Positions 26,143 to 34,566 of a stretch of 64,000 nucleotides of DNA are shown piece after piece. The notes below the pieces were generated by a model. That model was not told the origin of the DNA. It did no database searches and saw only the letters and a program-made list of their open reading frames with translations. The position numbers and the translations under genes were made by a program. Origin of the DNA: Selenomonas ruminantium AC2024. Lineage in GTDB: Bacteria; Bacillota; Negativicutes; Selenomonadales; Selenomonadaceae. How positions within the stretch are numbered: the stretch's first letter is position 1; every line of letters starts with the position of its first letter. Location of the stretch: positions 1,550,001 through 1,614,000 of the forward strand of contig NZ_JIAC01000001.1 of the NCBI RefSeq assembly GCF_000687995.1. Reading direction: 5' to 3'.

Positions 26143-27141
26143 ATGAAACTAGCAATTTTAGGAACAGGTTTTATCGTTAAGGAAGGGGCACTGCCTGCTC
26201 TGCAGGAAGTGCCCAAAGTGGAGGTCACGGCCATCTTCGCCCGGCCCCGCAGTCAGGAAAAGGCCGAGGCTTTGGCCCGGCAGTACAAGATTCCGCAGGT
26301 TTACACAGATTATGATGAACTGCTGGCCTCTGCGGATGTGGATTTTGTCTATGTCGGGCTGACCAACAGTGTCCATTATGAATATGGAAAAAAAGCCCTG
26401 CTGGCAGGCAAACACGTTATCATGGAAAAGCCCTTTGCCTCCACGGCAGCAGAGGTGCAGGAACTGCGGGAGTTGGCGCTTGCCAAGGGACTTTATATGT
26501 TCGAGGCGGTTACCTGCCTGCATTTGCCCAATTTCCATGCCATCAAAGAGATGTTGCCCCAGCTGGGGACAATCAAAGGGGTGCAGGCAAATTATTCCCA
26601 GTATTCCAGCCGTTATGACCGGTATCTGCAGGGCGAGGTGCTGCCTGCCTTTGACCCGGCGTTGTCTGGTGGAGCTCTCTACGATATCAACATCTATAAT
26701 CTGAACTTTATCGTGGGCCTCTTTGGCGCGCCTGCGCAGGTTTCCTATAAGCCCAACAAGGGCTTTAACGGCATTGATACATCTGGCGTGGCCCTGCTTG
26801 ATTATCCGGGCTTTACGGCGGTGGCTGTGGGGGCAAAAGACGCGGATAGTCCCTGCTTTATCACCATACAGGGGGAGAAGGGCTGGCTGCAGGTGACAGG
26901 GGCACCCAATGCGCTCAAGACGTTTGCCGTGGCTTTGCATGGGGAGCGGAAGGTTACTCATTATGAATTGAATCGCTATGGCCATCGCATGGTGCATGAG
27001 TTCCAGGAGTTTGCCGATTGCTATGCCCGGCAGGATTACGAGACCATGCGGCGGGGGCTGGACGTATCGCTGGCGGTCATGGAGACAGCCGAAAAGGCCC
27101 GCAAAGGAGCCGGAATTGTCTTTGCCTGCGATTGTGAATAG
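26143..27141 (+). CDS. Gfo/Idh/MocA-family oxidoreductase
   Basis: 332 residues. The N-terminal Rossmann fold opens with LAILGTGFIVKEGALPAL, and the catalytic EKP motif is in HVIMEKPFAST. The C-terminal alpha/beta domain follows, with GGALYDINIYNLNF. NAD(P)-dependent sugar or polyol dehydrogenase activity is expected; the substrate is unknown. It follows the preceding gene by 17 bp and may share its transcript. Confidence 0.85.
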   Translation: MKLAILGTGFIVKEGALPALQEVPKVEVTAIFARPRSQEKAEALARQYKIPQVYTDYDELLASADVDFVYVGLTNSVHYEYGKKALLAGKHVIMEKPFASTAAEVQELRELALAKGLYMFEAVTCLHLPNFHAIKEMLPQLGTIKGVQANYSQYSSRYDRYLQGEVLPAFDPALSGGALYDINIYNLNFIVGLFGAPAQVSYKPNKGFNGIDTSGVALLDYPGFTAVAVGAKDADSPCFITIQGEKGWLQVTGAPNALKTFAVALHGERKVTHYELNRYGHRMVHEFQEFADCYARQDYETMRRGLDVSLAVMETAEKARKGAGIVFACDCE

Positions 27142-27181
27142 TTTGAAATTTATCAAATGCAAAAGAATAGGATAAAATTAC

Positions 27182-27211
27182 TTGAAGTATTCGCTTTGGT
27201 TATGATATAAT
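27182..27211 (+). promoter_or_regulatory. Promoter of the PTS permease gene
   Basis: TTGAAG (27182-27187), an 18-bp spacer and TATAAT (27206-27211) with an extended TG at 27203. It lies upstream of a complete terminator and about 110 bp before the start codon. Confidence 0.7.
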
Positions 27212-27249
27212 AGCGCGGGTGAATATTTTATGGTAGGTCCGGTGGAAGA

Positions 27250-27299
27250 GCATTTATCTGCTATGGTACTTGGGTAAAATGGCAGATAAGTGCTTTTTT
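27250..27299 (+). terminator. Leader terminator (attenuator candidate) of PTS gene
   Basis: GCATTTATCTGC (27250-27261) pairs with GCAGATAAGTGC (27282-27293), followed by six T. It stands between the promoter at 27182-27211 and the start codon at 27329 with no ORF in between, the arrangement of an antitermination-controlled leader. GGTCC near 27236 and GGACC near 27307 could form a competing pair. No standard ribonucleic antiterminator was recognised. Confidence 0.75.
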
Positions 27300-27328
27300 G
27301 TGTTTGGACCAAGAGAGGATGTGTCTAA

Positions 27329-29464
27329 TTGAAAGACGAGATTTTTAGCGTACTGCAACGTGTCGGCCGCAGTTTCATGCTGCCGGTTGCGGTACTGCCC
27401 ATTGCTGGTCTGCTGTTAGGCCTGGGGGCGTCGTTTACCAACCCGACGACCATCAAGACCTACGGCCTCGAAGCCATCTTCGGTGATGGCACGGTGCTGC
27501 ATTCGCTGCTCACAGTTATGAGCGCAGCGGGCGGCACCATCTTTGGCAATCTGCCGATTATCTTCGCGGTAGGCGTAGCCATCGGTATGGCGAAAGCCGA
27601 GAAGGAAGTAGCGGCTCTGGCTGCCATGATTTCCTTCTTCGTTATGCATGTTTCCTGTAATGCAATGCTGCAGCTCACGGGCAAAATCCTGGCTGATGGC
27701 TCCATTGCGCCGGGCGTGCTCGAAGGTACGATTGCGTCAAGTTGTGGTATCATGTCCCTGCAGATGGGCGTGTTCGGCGGTATTATCGTGGGTATCGGCG
27801 TTTCCGTGCTCCACAACCGCTATTATAAGATTGTATTGCCGGATGCCCTGTCCTTCTTTGGCGGCTCCCGCTTTATTCCCATCGTTTCCACGGTGGTATT
27901 CTTGTTTGTAGGTATTGCCATGACCTTTATCTGGCCGATTGCGCAGGATATTATCTTTGGTCTTGGCAATGTGGTTACGGGCACGGGCTATATCGGTACT
28001 TTGATTTTTGGTATCGTGAAGCGTGCGCTGATTCCCTTCGGCCTGCACCATGTATTCTATCTGCCGTTCTGGCAGACGGGCGTGGGCGGCAGCATGATGA
28101 TTGACGGTCAGCTCGTTCAGGGCGGTCAGAATATCTTCTTTGCACAGCTGGCTTCTCCGAATGTCGCACATTTCAGTGCTGATGCTACCCGTTATTTCTC
28201 CGGTGAGTTCATCTTCATGATTTTCGGTCTGCCCGGTGCGGCTCTGGCTATGTACCGCTGCGCCCGTCCGGAAAAGAAAAAGGTGGCTGGCGGCCTGCTT
28301 CTGTCTGCAGCTCTTACGTCCATGCTCACGGGTATCACGGAACCGATTGAGTTCTCCTTCCTGTTCGTTGCTCCGCTGCTCTTCGGTGTGCAGGTTGTCC
28401 TGGCCGGTGCAGCTTATATGATTGCCCATATCCTGAATATCGCCGTAGGTCTGACGTTCTCCGGCGGTCTGCTCGATTTGTTTATCTTTGGTATTCTGCA
28501 GGGCAATGACAAGACGAGCTGGATGCTTATCATCCCCGTTGGTATCGTCTACTTCTTCCTGTATTACTTTGCATTCTCCTTCCTCATCAAGAAGTTCGAC
28601 TTCAAGACGCCGGGCCGCGAAGAGGATGATGAAGAAACGAAACTCTACACCAAGGCGGATGTCAATGCCCGCAAGGCTGGCGTACAGGGAGAAAGCGGCA
28701 GTGCTGATGAACTGAGTCAGACCATTGCCCGCGCTCTGGGCAGCAAGCGCAACATCACTTCCGTTGACTGCTGTGCAACCCGTCTGCGCTGCTCGGTAGC
28801 TGATTCTGAACTGGTTGACCAGAAACTCTTGAAGGCTACGGGGGCTTCCGGCGTAATCGTCAAGGGCACCGGCGTACAGGTTATCTATGGCCCGAAGGTT
28901 GCGGTCATTAAATCCAATCTCGAAGAATACTTGGCTACGGCTCCGGAAGTGGAAGCAGATGCAGCTGCTCCGGTTCTGGAAGAAACGACTGAGGCTCAGG
29001 CTGAAGCTCCGGCAGCTGCCCATGGCGACCATGAATTCTTCGCTCCGGTTGCCGGTACGGCTCATGCCATCACGGAAGCACCGGATGCCGCATTTGCCGG
29101 CAAAATGATGGGCGATGGCTTCTTCATTGCTCCGGCTGACGGCCATGTGGTAGCTCCCTGTGACGCTGAAGTCATGTTCGTCTTCGACACGAAGCATGCC
29201 ATCGGCATGAAGGCCGCTGACGGCACGGAATTTTTGATTCACTTCGGCGTTGACACCGTCAAACTGGGCGGTCAGGGCTTTGAAGTGTTCGTGGAACAGG
29301 GCCAGCAGGTCAAGCAGGGCGACAAGCTCATGGAAGTTGACCTCGACTATGTCAAGGCCAATGCACCTTCTGATGTCTGCCTGGTAATCTTCACCGGCGG
29401 TCAGGCTGTCCATATGGAAAAATCCTATGGCATCAAGGCTCTGGATGCAGTAGCTTCCTATTGA
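27329..29464 (+). CDS. PTS glucose/maltose-family permease IICBA
   Basis: 711 residues. The EIIC domain (~1-430) shows GLHHVFYLPFW and the substrate motif GITEPIEFSF. EIIB (~465-540) shows the phosphocysteine in VDCCATRLRC. EIIA (~580-705) shows the two histidines in KHAIGMKA and FLIHFGVDTV. All three domains in one chain allow direct uptake and phosphorylation. The sugar is not certain; glucose, maltose or another glucoside fits. The TTG start at 27329 follows AGAGAGG. Codons are strongly biased, as for an abundant protein. Confidence 0.9.
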   Translation: MKDEIFSVLQRVGRSFMLPVAVLPIAGLLLGLGASFTNPTTIKTYGLEAIFGDGTVLHSLLTVMSAAGGTIFGNLPIIFAVGVAIGMAKAEKEVAALAAMISFFVMHVSCNAMLQLTGKILADGSIAPGVLEGTIASSCGIMSLQMGVFGGIIVGIGVSVLHNRYYKIVLPDALSFFGGSRFIPIVSTVVFLFVGIAMTFIWPIAQDIIFGLGNVVTGTGYIGTLIFGIVKRALIPFGLHHVFYLPFWQTGVGGSMMIDGQLVQGGQNIFFAQLASPNVAHFSADATRYFSGEFIFMIFGLPGAALAMYRCARPEKKKVAGGLLLSAALTSMLTGITEPIEFSFLFVAPLLFGVQVVLAGAAYMIAHILNIAVGLTFSGGLLDLFIFGILQGNDKTSWMLIIPVGIVYFFLYYFAFSFLIKKFDFKTPGREEDDEETKLYTKADVNARKAGVQGESGSADELSQTIARALGSKRNITSVDCCATRLRCSVADSELVDQKLLKATGASGVIVKGTGVQVIYGPKVAVIKSNLEEYLATAPEVEADAAAPVLEETTEAQAEAPAAAHGDHEFFAPVAGTAHAITEAPDAAFAGKMMGDGFFIAPADGHVVAPCDAEVMFVFDTKHAIGMKAADGTEFLIHFGVDTVKLGGQGFEVFVEQGQQVKQGDKLMEVDLDYVKANAPSDVCLVIFTGGQAVHMEKSYGIKALDAVASY

Positions 29465-29483
29465 TTGCCAAATTCATAAACAC

Positions 29484-29517
29484 AAAAGTGCAGCAACGTT
29501 ACGTTGCTGCACTTTTA
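29484..29517 (+). terminator. Terminator of PTS permease gene
   Basis: A 15-bp perfect stem AAAAGTGCAGCAACG / CGTTGCTGCACTTTT, with T residues in the 3' arm. Confidence 0.88.
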
Positions 29518-29551
29518 GTATGAACAATTTTATAGAAAATCATCATTTGGG

Positions 29552-29592
29552 TTGTAAACTTGTAACAAAGAGCGTATACTGTAAACTTGTAA
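29552..29592 (+). promoter_or_regulatory. Promoter with flanking direct repeats (operator candidate)
   Basis: TTGTAA (29552-29557), a 17-bp spacer and TATACT (29575-29580). The 13-mer TGTAAACTTGTAA occurs at 29553-29565 and again at 29580-29592, covering the -35 box and the start site 27 bp apart, followed by TGTAATTTACA. This suggests a dimeric regulator binding both sites. Confidence 0.55.
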
Positions 29593-29635
29593 ATGTAATT
29601 TACAGGAATTCTTGTAGTAAAGGGGATATGTTACA

Positions 29636-30595
29636 GTGTTTAAGCCACACAAATTAGCAATCATCGGATTAGGTCATGTAGGTTCTGCGGTTTTGGCAAG
29701 AGCCATTGCCTGCCAGTTGGCGGCAGATATTGCCTGCATTGACATCAAGCCGGAAGTGGCCCATGGCGAGGCGTTAGATGCCGTACATTCGCTGTCTTGC
29801 AGCTATGTGCCGGGCATTCACGTTCATTCTGGGGGCTTTGAGGAATGCCGTGACGCTGATGTGATTATCTGTGACGCCGGCCCCAGCATTTTGCCGGGAC
29901 AAAAGATGGACAGACTCACTTTGGCCAAGGAAAATATTGCGGTCATTCGTGAGGTGATGAAAAATGTCACCCAGTATACCCGTGAAGCTGTCTTTATTAT
30001 GATTACCAATCCCCTGGATATAACGACCTATGTGGCCGCTACGGAGTTTGATTATCCTGCCGGCCGCCTCTTTGGTACAGGTACCACGCTGGAAACCATG
30101 CGCCTCAAGAGCATCATCGGTCGTCATTATCATGTGGACGCGGCCGATGTGCAGGGCTATATGCTGGGCGAGCATGGCAATTCTGCATTCCCGGCCTGGA
30201 GTACGGTAAATATCGGCGGTGTGCCTTTGGACAGCCTCGATGAATTCTATGACCATGAAAAGGCTCTGGACCGTCAGGAAATTGCCCAGGAAGTCGTCAA
30301 CACTGCCTATGATGTGCTGCAGTCCAAGGGCTGGACCAATACGGGTATAGCCATGGGAGCCTGCCGTCTGGCAAAGGCAGTGCTCTTTGATGAACACGCC
30401 GTACTGCCGGTGTCCATGCCTTTTAATGGTGAGTATGGTCTGACGGACGTGGCACTGTCCTTGCCAAGCATTATTGGCAAGAACGGCGTAGAAAAGCGCA
30501 TCCCGCTGCATCTGCCAGCAGATGAGCTGGAAATGATGAAGAAGAGCGCCGAAAGCGTCAAGTCCGTAATGCGGGCGAATCAGGTGATTGACTGA
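29636..30595 (+). CDS. L-lactate/L-2-hydroxyacid dehydrogenase family protein
   Basis: 319 residues. A Rossmann fold with IIGLGHVGSAVLA, an acidic residue ending strand 2 (IDIKPEV, NAD rather than NADP), TNPLDITTYVA, and the catalytic His in GYMLGEHGNSAFPAWST. Several positions depart from true LDH: the Q102KPGETR loop is replaced by ILPGQKMDR, and the Asp that pairs with the catalytic His is Glu (TTLETMRL). This is nearer to the L-2-hydroxyisocaproate dehydrogenase branch, so lactate may not be the substrate. GTG start at 29636. It is monocistronic. Confidence 0.78.
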   Translation: MFKPHKLAIIGLGHVGSAVLARAIACQLAADIACIDIKPEVAHGEALDAVHSLSCSYVPGIHVHSGGFEECRDADVIICDAGPSILPGQKMDRLTLAKENIAVIREVMKNVTQYTREAVFIMITNPLDITTYVAATEFDYPAGRLFGTGTTLETMRLKSIIGRHYHVDAADVQGYMLGEHGNSAFPAWSTVNIGGVPLDSLDEFYDHEKALDRQEIAQEVVNTAYDVLQSKGWTNTGIAMGACRLAKAVLFDEHAVLPVSMPFNGEYGLTDVALSLPSIIGKNGVEKRIPLHLPADELEMMKKSAESVKSVMRANQVID

Positions 30596-30680
30596 GTGGA
30601 TGTGTGGCTGATAGAAAAATATGTGACAATATATAACTATCGGTGGTAAAATAGATATATAAGATTTGCATAGCGATATT

Positions 30681-30718
30681 ACCGGGCATAGAAGGTTCCT
30701 TCCGCCCGGTTTTATTTT
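30681..30718 (+). terminator. Terminator of dehydrogenase gene
   Basis: ACCGGGC pairs with GCCCGGT, with an inner AAGG/CCTT stem, followed by TTTATTTTAT. It lies between convergent genes. Confidence 0.85.
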
Positions 30719-30736
30719 ATATGGGTTATGGGGAGA

Positions 30737-31570
30737 TTATTCCAGAACATTATTCTTCAGCAGCGCAATTTCCTGGGCGTAGCCAGCAAGTTCATTGGGC
30801 GTTTCCAGTATAAAGGGAAGGTTTCGCAGCTGTGGATGGTTTATGACGCTTACCAGTGCGTCAAGGCCAATACACCCCTCACCAATGCGTGCGTGCCGGT
30901 CTTTGTGTGAACCACAGGGATTCAAACTGTCATTTAGATGGATAGCCTTGAGGCGTTCAAGACCGATAATCCGGTCAAATTCATTCAGCACGCCATCCAG
31001 GTCATGGACGATATCATAACCGCCATCCCAGATGTGGCAGGTATCCAGGCAAATACCCAGTTTGTCTTGCAGTTCTACCCGGTCAATGATGGCCCGCAGT
31101 TCCTCGAAAGAACGACCAATTTCGGTGCCTTTTCCGGCCATGGTTTCCAAGAGCACTGTGGTGGATTGGTCAGGCGTGAGGACGCGGTTGAGTTCTGCGG
31201 CAATTAAGGCAATGCCGTGTTCACTGCCCTGCCCTACATGACTGCCGGGATGAAAATTGTAGTAGTTTCCGGGCGTGGCTTCCATTCGCTGCAGGTCATC
31301 TGCCAGCATTTCATGAGCAAATGTGCGTAAATTGTCTTTGGCTGCACATAGATTCATCGTATAAGGGGCATGGGCGACCAACTTGGTAAAATGATGCTCC
31401 TTGGCGAAAGCGATAAAGGCATCCACATCTGCATGGTTGATGTCCTTAGCCTTGCCACCACGGGGATTGCGGGTGAAAAAGGCGAACGTGTCCGCATTGA
31501 TGCTGACGGCATCTTTGCCCATAGCAAGATAGCCTTTAGCTGATGATAAATGACATCCGATATGAAGCAT
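30737..31570 (-). CDS. nfo: Endonuclease IV (AP endonuclease)
   Basis: 277 residues. Zn ligands of the Nfo/Apn1 TIM barrel are all visible: [45 protein letters not shown] and FILETPNE. It cuts DNA 5' to abasic sites. The start is taken as the ATG at 31570 ([13 protein letters not shown]), which lies two bases after the stop of the upstream ArsC-like gene, so the two are coupled. Confidence 0.93.
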   Translation of the reverse strand: MLHIGCHLSSAKGYLAMGKDAVSINADTFAFFTRNPRGGKAKDINHADVDAFIAFAKEHHFTKLVAHAPYTMNLCAAKDNLRTFAHEMLADDLQRMEATPGNYYNFHPGSHVGQGSEHGIALIAAELNRVLTPDQSTTVLLETMAGKGTEIGRSFEELRAIIDRVELQDKLGICLDTCHIWDGGYDIVHDLDGVLNEFDRIIGLERLKAIHLNDSLNPCGSHKDRHARIGEGCIGLDALVSVINHPQLRNLPFILETPNELAGYAQEIALLKNNVLE

Positions 31571-31572
31571 AC

Positions 31573-31908
31573 TTACTGCCAGCCTTTCCAAATATCCGGC
31601 TCATAGCCTAAAGTTGACTCTTTGCCATTTCGTACTACGGGGGTTTTTATGACCTGTTGGTTCTCAAGGATTGTTTCCAGTTTGTCTGCCATATAATTGA
31701 CACGAGCCAGGGCATCCTTGTCCTTGCACTCCGGATTTATCATACCGTCGATGCCGCCATGAGCTTTGGCTACGGACTGGAACTCGCCTTTGCTCATTCC
31801 CTTGTCCAGGATATCAATAAACTGGAACTTTATGCCGCGTTCTTTGAAGAAACGCTGTGCTTTCTTGGTGTCGTTACACTTCTTGGTGCCGAAAATCTGA
31901 ATGTTCAT
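31573..31908 (-). CDS. ArsC/Spx-family thioredoxin-fold protein
   Basis: 111 residues. It shows [22 protein letters not shown] with a single N-terminal Cys (Cys11), and the cis-Pro segment [10 protein letters not shown]. There is no CxxC, so it is not a Spx regulator of the usual type; it belongs with the YffB/ArsC-like group. Its function is uncertain; arsenate reduction is not demonstrated by sequence. It is co-transcribed with nfo, consistent with a stress or repair setting. Confidence 0.8.
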   Translation of the reverse strand: MNIQIFGTKKCNDTKKAQRFFKERGIKFQFIDILDKGMSKGEFQSVAKAHGGIDGMINPECKDKDALARVNYMADKLETILENQQVIKTPVVRNGKESTLGYEPDIWKGWQ

Positions 31909-32108
31909 GTTTTCCCTCTTTTACCGTTTTATTATAAATGGCCTGCCTCAAGTATAATGTGGTTTTTCGGCAACGTCAAACAACGTAATAACACATTGGG
32001 GGGAAGGGCTTTGGCTAAATATCCGGGGCTTCATAATGAGATGCAGGCTGAGCGGCTGTTCTCAGTCTTTTTATAACAGTGGATATAAACGCAGCTTCTC
32101 GTTTATCG

Positions 32109-32137
32109 TTGACCTGTGGTAATTGATGTAATATAAT
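32109..32137 (+). promoter_or_regulatory. Promoter of DUF5131 gene
   Basis: TTGACC (32109-32114), an exact 17-bp spacer and TATAAT (32132-32137). The transcript would begin near 32144 and carry a short ORF before the main gene. The rest of 31909-32108 holds no evident gene. Confidence 0.75.
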
Positions 32138-32183
32138 GACTGATGTAATGTTGATGGATACAACTGGGGTGAGGAGGTTTTCT

Positions 32184-32255
32184 ATGCAGTTTTCTTTTTG
32201 TCTGCCGGTAGCCACATGGTCACCTCCAAGCCGCTGGTCTAGTGGAAGAGGCTGA
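32184..32255 (+). CDS. Short leader ORF upstream of DUF5131 gene
   Basis: 23 codons with a strong GAGGAGG (32171-32177) seven bases before ATG 32184, ending at TGA 32253, eight bases before the next ATG. The peptide has two Trp, two Pro-rich turns and no known motif. Within it TGGTCACCTCC (32217-32227) is complementary to its own GGTGA-GGAGG region. The main gene has no good ribosome binding site of its own, so translation may be coupled. Confidence 0.5.
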   Translation: MQFSFCLPVATWSPPSRWSSGRG

Positions 32256-32263
32256 GTAAGAAC

Positions 32264-33136
32264 ATGCATGATATCTGGAATCTATGGCATGGCTGCAAGA
32301 AAATCAGTCCCGGCTGTGCCAACTGCTATATGTATACGCTGGATAAGCAAAGGGGAAAAGATGGTGCGGACATTTACCGGACAGAGAATTTTAACTATCC
32401 CCTGCAGAAAGACCGCTATGGTGGTTATAAGGTAAAAAGTGGCGAGCTTATCCGGGTGTGCATGACTTCGGATTTTTTTCTGGAAGAGGCTGACAAATGG
32501 CGGGAAGAGGCATGGGAAATCATGCGGCAGAGGCCGGATGTCATTTTCTATCTGCTCACCAAGCGGCCGGAACGGGTGGCTGCCTGCTTGCCACAGGATT
32601 TTGGCAAAGGTTGGGAGAATATCTGGTTTAATGTAACCTGCGAGAATCAGAGAATGGCCGACATCAGGCTGCCGCTGCTCAGGGATTTGCCGTTCAAACA
32701 CAAAGGCATTATGTGCGCTCCCCTGATTGGTGCCGTGAGTCTGAAACCATATTTGGAGGATGGCATCATAGAGCAGGTTATCTGCGGTGGTGAGAATTAC
32801 GAAGGGGCAAGGCCATGCAACTATGATTGGGTTCTGGCGCTGCATAAAGAGTGCCAGGAAACCAATGTGTCCTTTTCCTTCATCGAAATAGGTTCGCATT
32901 TCATTAAAGATGGCAAGCACTATCGCTTGAGCAGCAAGCAGAAGCAGGCGGAACAGGCCTTTCGGGCAGGTTTGAATTTTAAGGGCAAGCCGATGCATTT
33001 TGACCTGCGATATGCGATTGGGCTGCCTGTAACACCGGATGAGTGTTACCGTTCCGTTTACGACGGCCCCCATTGTCATGCCTGTGGCAGTCGTTTGATA
33101 TGCAATGGATGCAGCCATTGCGGCAAGTGCGGATAA
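32264..33136 (+). CDS. DUF5131 (phage Gp37/Gp68-like) protein
   Basis: 290 residues. The N-terminal IWNLWHGCKKISPGCANCYM carries three cysteines in the DUF5131 signature, reminiscent of a radical SAM cluster. The barrel part shows FLLTKRP-like YLLTKRPERV and ICGGENYEGARPC. A C-terminal cysteine-rich tail (HCHACGSRLICNGCSHCGKCG) looks like a zinc ribbon and is not general in the family. Members occur in phages and mobile elements; the reaction is unknown. Isolated here behind its own promoter. Confidence 0.8.
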   Translation: MHDIWNLWHGCKKISPGCANCYMYTLDKQRGKDGADIYRTENFNYPLQKDRYGGYKVKSGELIRVCMTSDFFLEEADKWREEAWEIMRQRPDVIFYLLTKRPERVAACLPQDFGKGWENIWFNVTCENQRMADIRLPLLRDLPFKHKGIMCAPLIGAVSLKPYLEDGIIEQVICGGENYEGARPCNYDWVLALHKECQETNVSFSFIEIGSHFIKDGKHYRLSSKQKQAEQAFRAGLNFKGKPMHFDLRYAIGLPVTPDECYRSVYDGPHCHACGSRLICNGCSHCGKCG

Positions 33137-33214
33137 GCGATTGGATTCGTATAGGCACACAACAGCAGAGAAAAGTAGTGGCGAGGAAGGTACGTTAAAA
33201 AGGAAGTTTTAGCA

Positions 33215-33910
33215 ATGAGAAAGACAGATGAGTGGTATGAGTTGGCGGCTGGGGAAATACCGAAACTGCTGGTAGATAAACTGGCTCCTTTTGGCTTTCG
33301 CCGTGACGGAGATGCCTATTTCTACGACGAGGATTTGCTGGCAGGCAGTTTTCGGCTTCATATAAGGGTCAGCGAGGATGGTATTGTGTCCACCCTGCTG
33401 ATGGATACGGAATCAGAGGAGCCTTATGTGCTGCATTTGGTGGAAAATGCGCAGGGAGCTTTTGTAGGAGAAGTACGGGCTGCCTATCGGGCAGTCCTTG
33501 ACCGCATTGGTGCATCTTGCGGCGAGCATGGCAGCTTTCATGGGCAATATGTAGAGGAACTTTTGCAGTATGTGCAGAATACCTATGGTGATAAACTCGA
33601 ATATCCGTGGAAGGATATGGATGCGGCGGTTATTCGTTCCCATTTGTCACAGAAATGGTATGCGGTCTTTATGAAGGTACATCCCAGTAAAATCGGCATT
33701 GGCGGCAGCCAGCCTATTCGTATCATGAATCTGCATGGTACGGCAGAACAGGTGGCCACCTTAGTAGATGGGGAAAGGTATTTTCCGGGCTGGCACATGA
33801 ATCGGAAATACTGGTATACCATCTGTCTGGATGGCAGTATACCGATGCCGGAACTTCGACAAAGAATCGACGAAAGCTTTGTATTGGCACAGCCCAAGAA
33901 ACGGCGATAA
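33215..33910 (+). CDS. MmcQ/YjbR-family protein
   Basis: 231 residues. The C-terminal half has the YjbR/CyaY-like signature: YPWKDMDAAVIRS, KWYAVFMKV, PIRIMNLHG, PGWHMNRKYWYTICLDG and ELRQRIDESFVL. The N-terminal ~110 residues are an extension (FGFRRDGDAYFYDEDL...). These proteins are DNA-binding in some reports, but the function is unclear. AAGGAAG precedes ATG 33215. Confidence 0.8.
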   Translation: MRKTDEWYELAAGEIPKLLVDKLAPFGFRRDGDAYFYDEDLLAGSFRLHIRVSEDGIVSTLLMDTESEEPYVLHLVENAQGAFVGEVRAAYRAVLDRIGASCGEHGSFHGQYVEELLQYVQNTYGDKLEYPWKDMDAAVIRSHLSQKWYAVFMKVHPSKIGIGGSQPIRIMNLHGTAEQVATLVDGERYFPGWHMNRKYWYTICLDGSIPMPELRQRIDESFVLAQPKKRR

Positions 33911-33947
33911 TAGGGAGGCCGAACAATCAAGAAATAAGGATATATAA

Positions 33948-34061
33948 ATGAGACTATGCGAATGCATGGCCTCATTTTGTCCATCAGATAAGGTGCTTCA
34001 CCACATTATGGGCGAAGGCGAAAGAGTGGATATCAACACGGATAAAGTAGAAATTAGCTAG
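33948..34061 (+). CDS. Possible small protein (37 aa)
   Basis: ATG 33948 with AAGGAT upstream, ending at TAG 34059. The sequence starts MRLCECMASFCPSDK and contains three Cys and a polar tail. There is no known family. It fills the 179-bp gap between two genes; it may be fortuitous. Confidence 0.25.
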   Translation: MRLCECMASFCPSDKVLHHIMGEGERVDINTDKVEIS

Positions 34062-34089
34062 TATTTAGATGATATTTGAGGTGAATGGA

Positions 34090-34533
34090 ATGTCATTATT
34101 GGCGAGTAATAGAAAATTTACCAAGCAGGTAGTAAAAGCACTAAATGATTGGAATAAGCCAAGATTTACGGAGCGGGATGCGTTCTGCAAGGTATCTTGG
34201 AAAATGAACAGGCGAAAGATAGATGAGTTTGCCTTACTGATGACAGAAGGTCTGTTTAGGCCGCTAATTAGGACATTGGGAGAGAATTCGGACAAGCCAC
34301 TGGTGGCAGTAGCCACTGGCAAGGCAGAGCTGATGAAGCTTCTCCAGCTGACGGAAAATGCCAAGCTGGAAATGGAAGCTATAGATACAGCAACGAGTAA
34401 CGAAGAACTGTTTGAAATTCAGCTGCGCTTGCGGGGAATATGTGCAGCTTTGGTGGATGAAAGCGTACGCATTATGAATCTTGAAGGAACGCCGTTTGAA
34501 TTGAAAAAGCAGGAGGATGCTCGTGGGCAATAA
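34090..34533 (+). CDS. Hypothetical protein
   Basis: 147 residues from ATG 34090, six bases after GAGGTG. Mostly helical and charged, no signal peptide or membrane segment. The segment WKMNRRKIDEFALLMTEGLFRPL and a C-terminal helix (EELFEIQLRLRGICAALVDE) suggest a compact helical bundle. The family is unrecognised. It is convergent with the next gene on the other strand. Confidence 0.6.
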   Translation: MSLLASNRKFTKQVVKALNDWNKPRFTERDAFCKVSWKMNRRKIDEFALLMTEGLFRPLIRTLGENSDKPLVAVATGKAELMKLLQLTENAKLEMEAIDTATSNEELFEIQLRLRGICAALVDESVRIMNLEGTPFELKKQEDARGQ

Positions 34534-34566
34534 TATGGACATGATTATCAGAAATACAAGTAAAAG

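Noticed and set aside
32015-32269. 84-codon minus-strand frame opposite the DUF5131 leader
   Set aside because: The plus strand carries a consensus promoter and ribosome site here; the reverse frame has neither.
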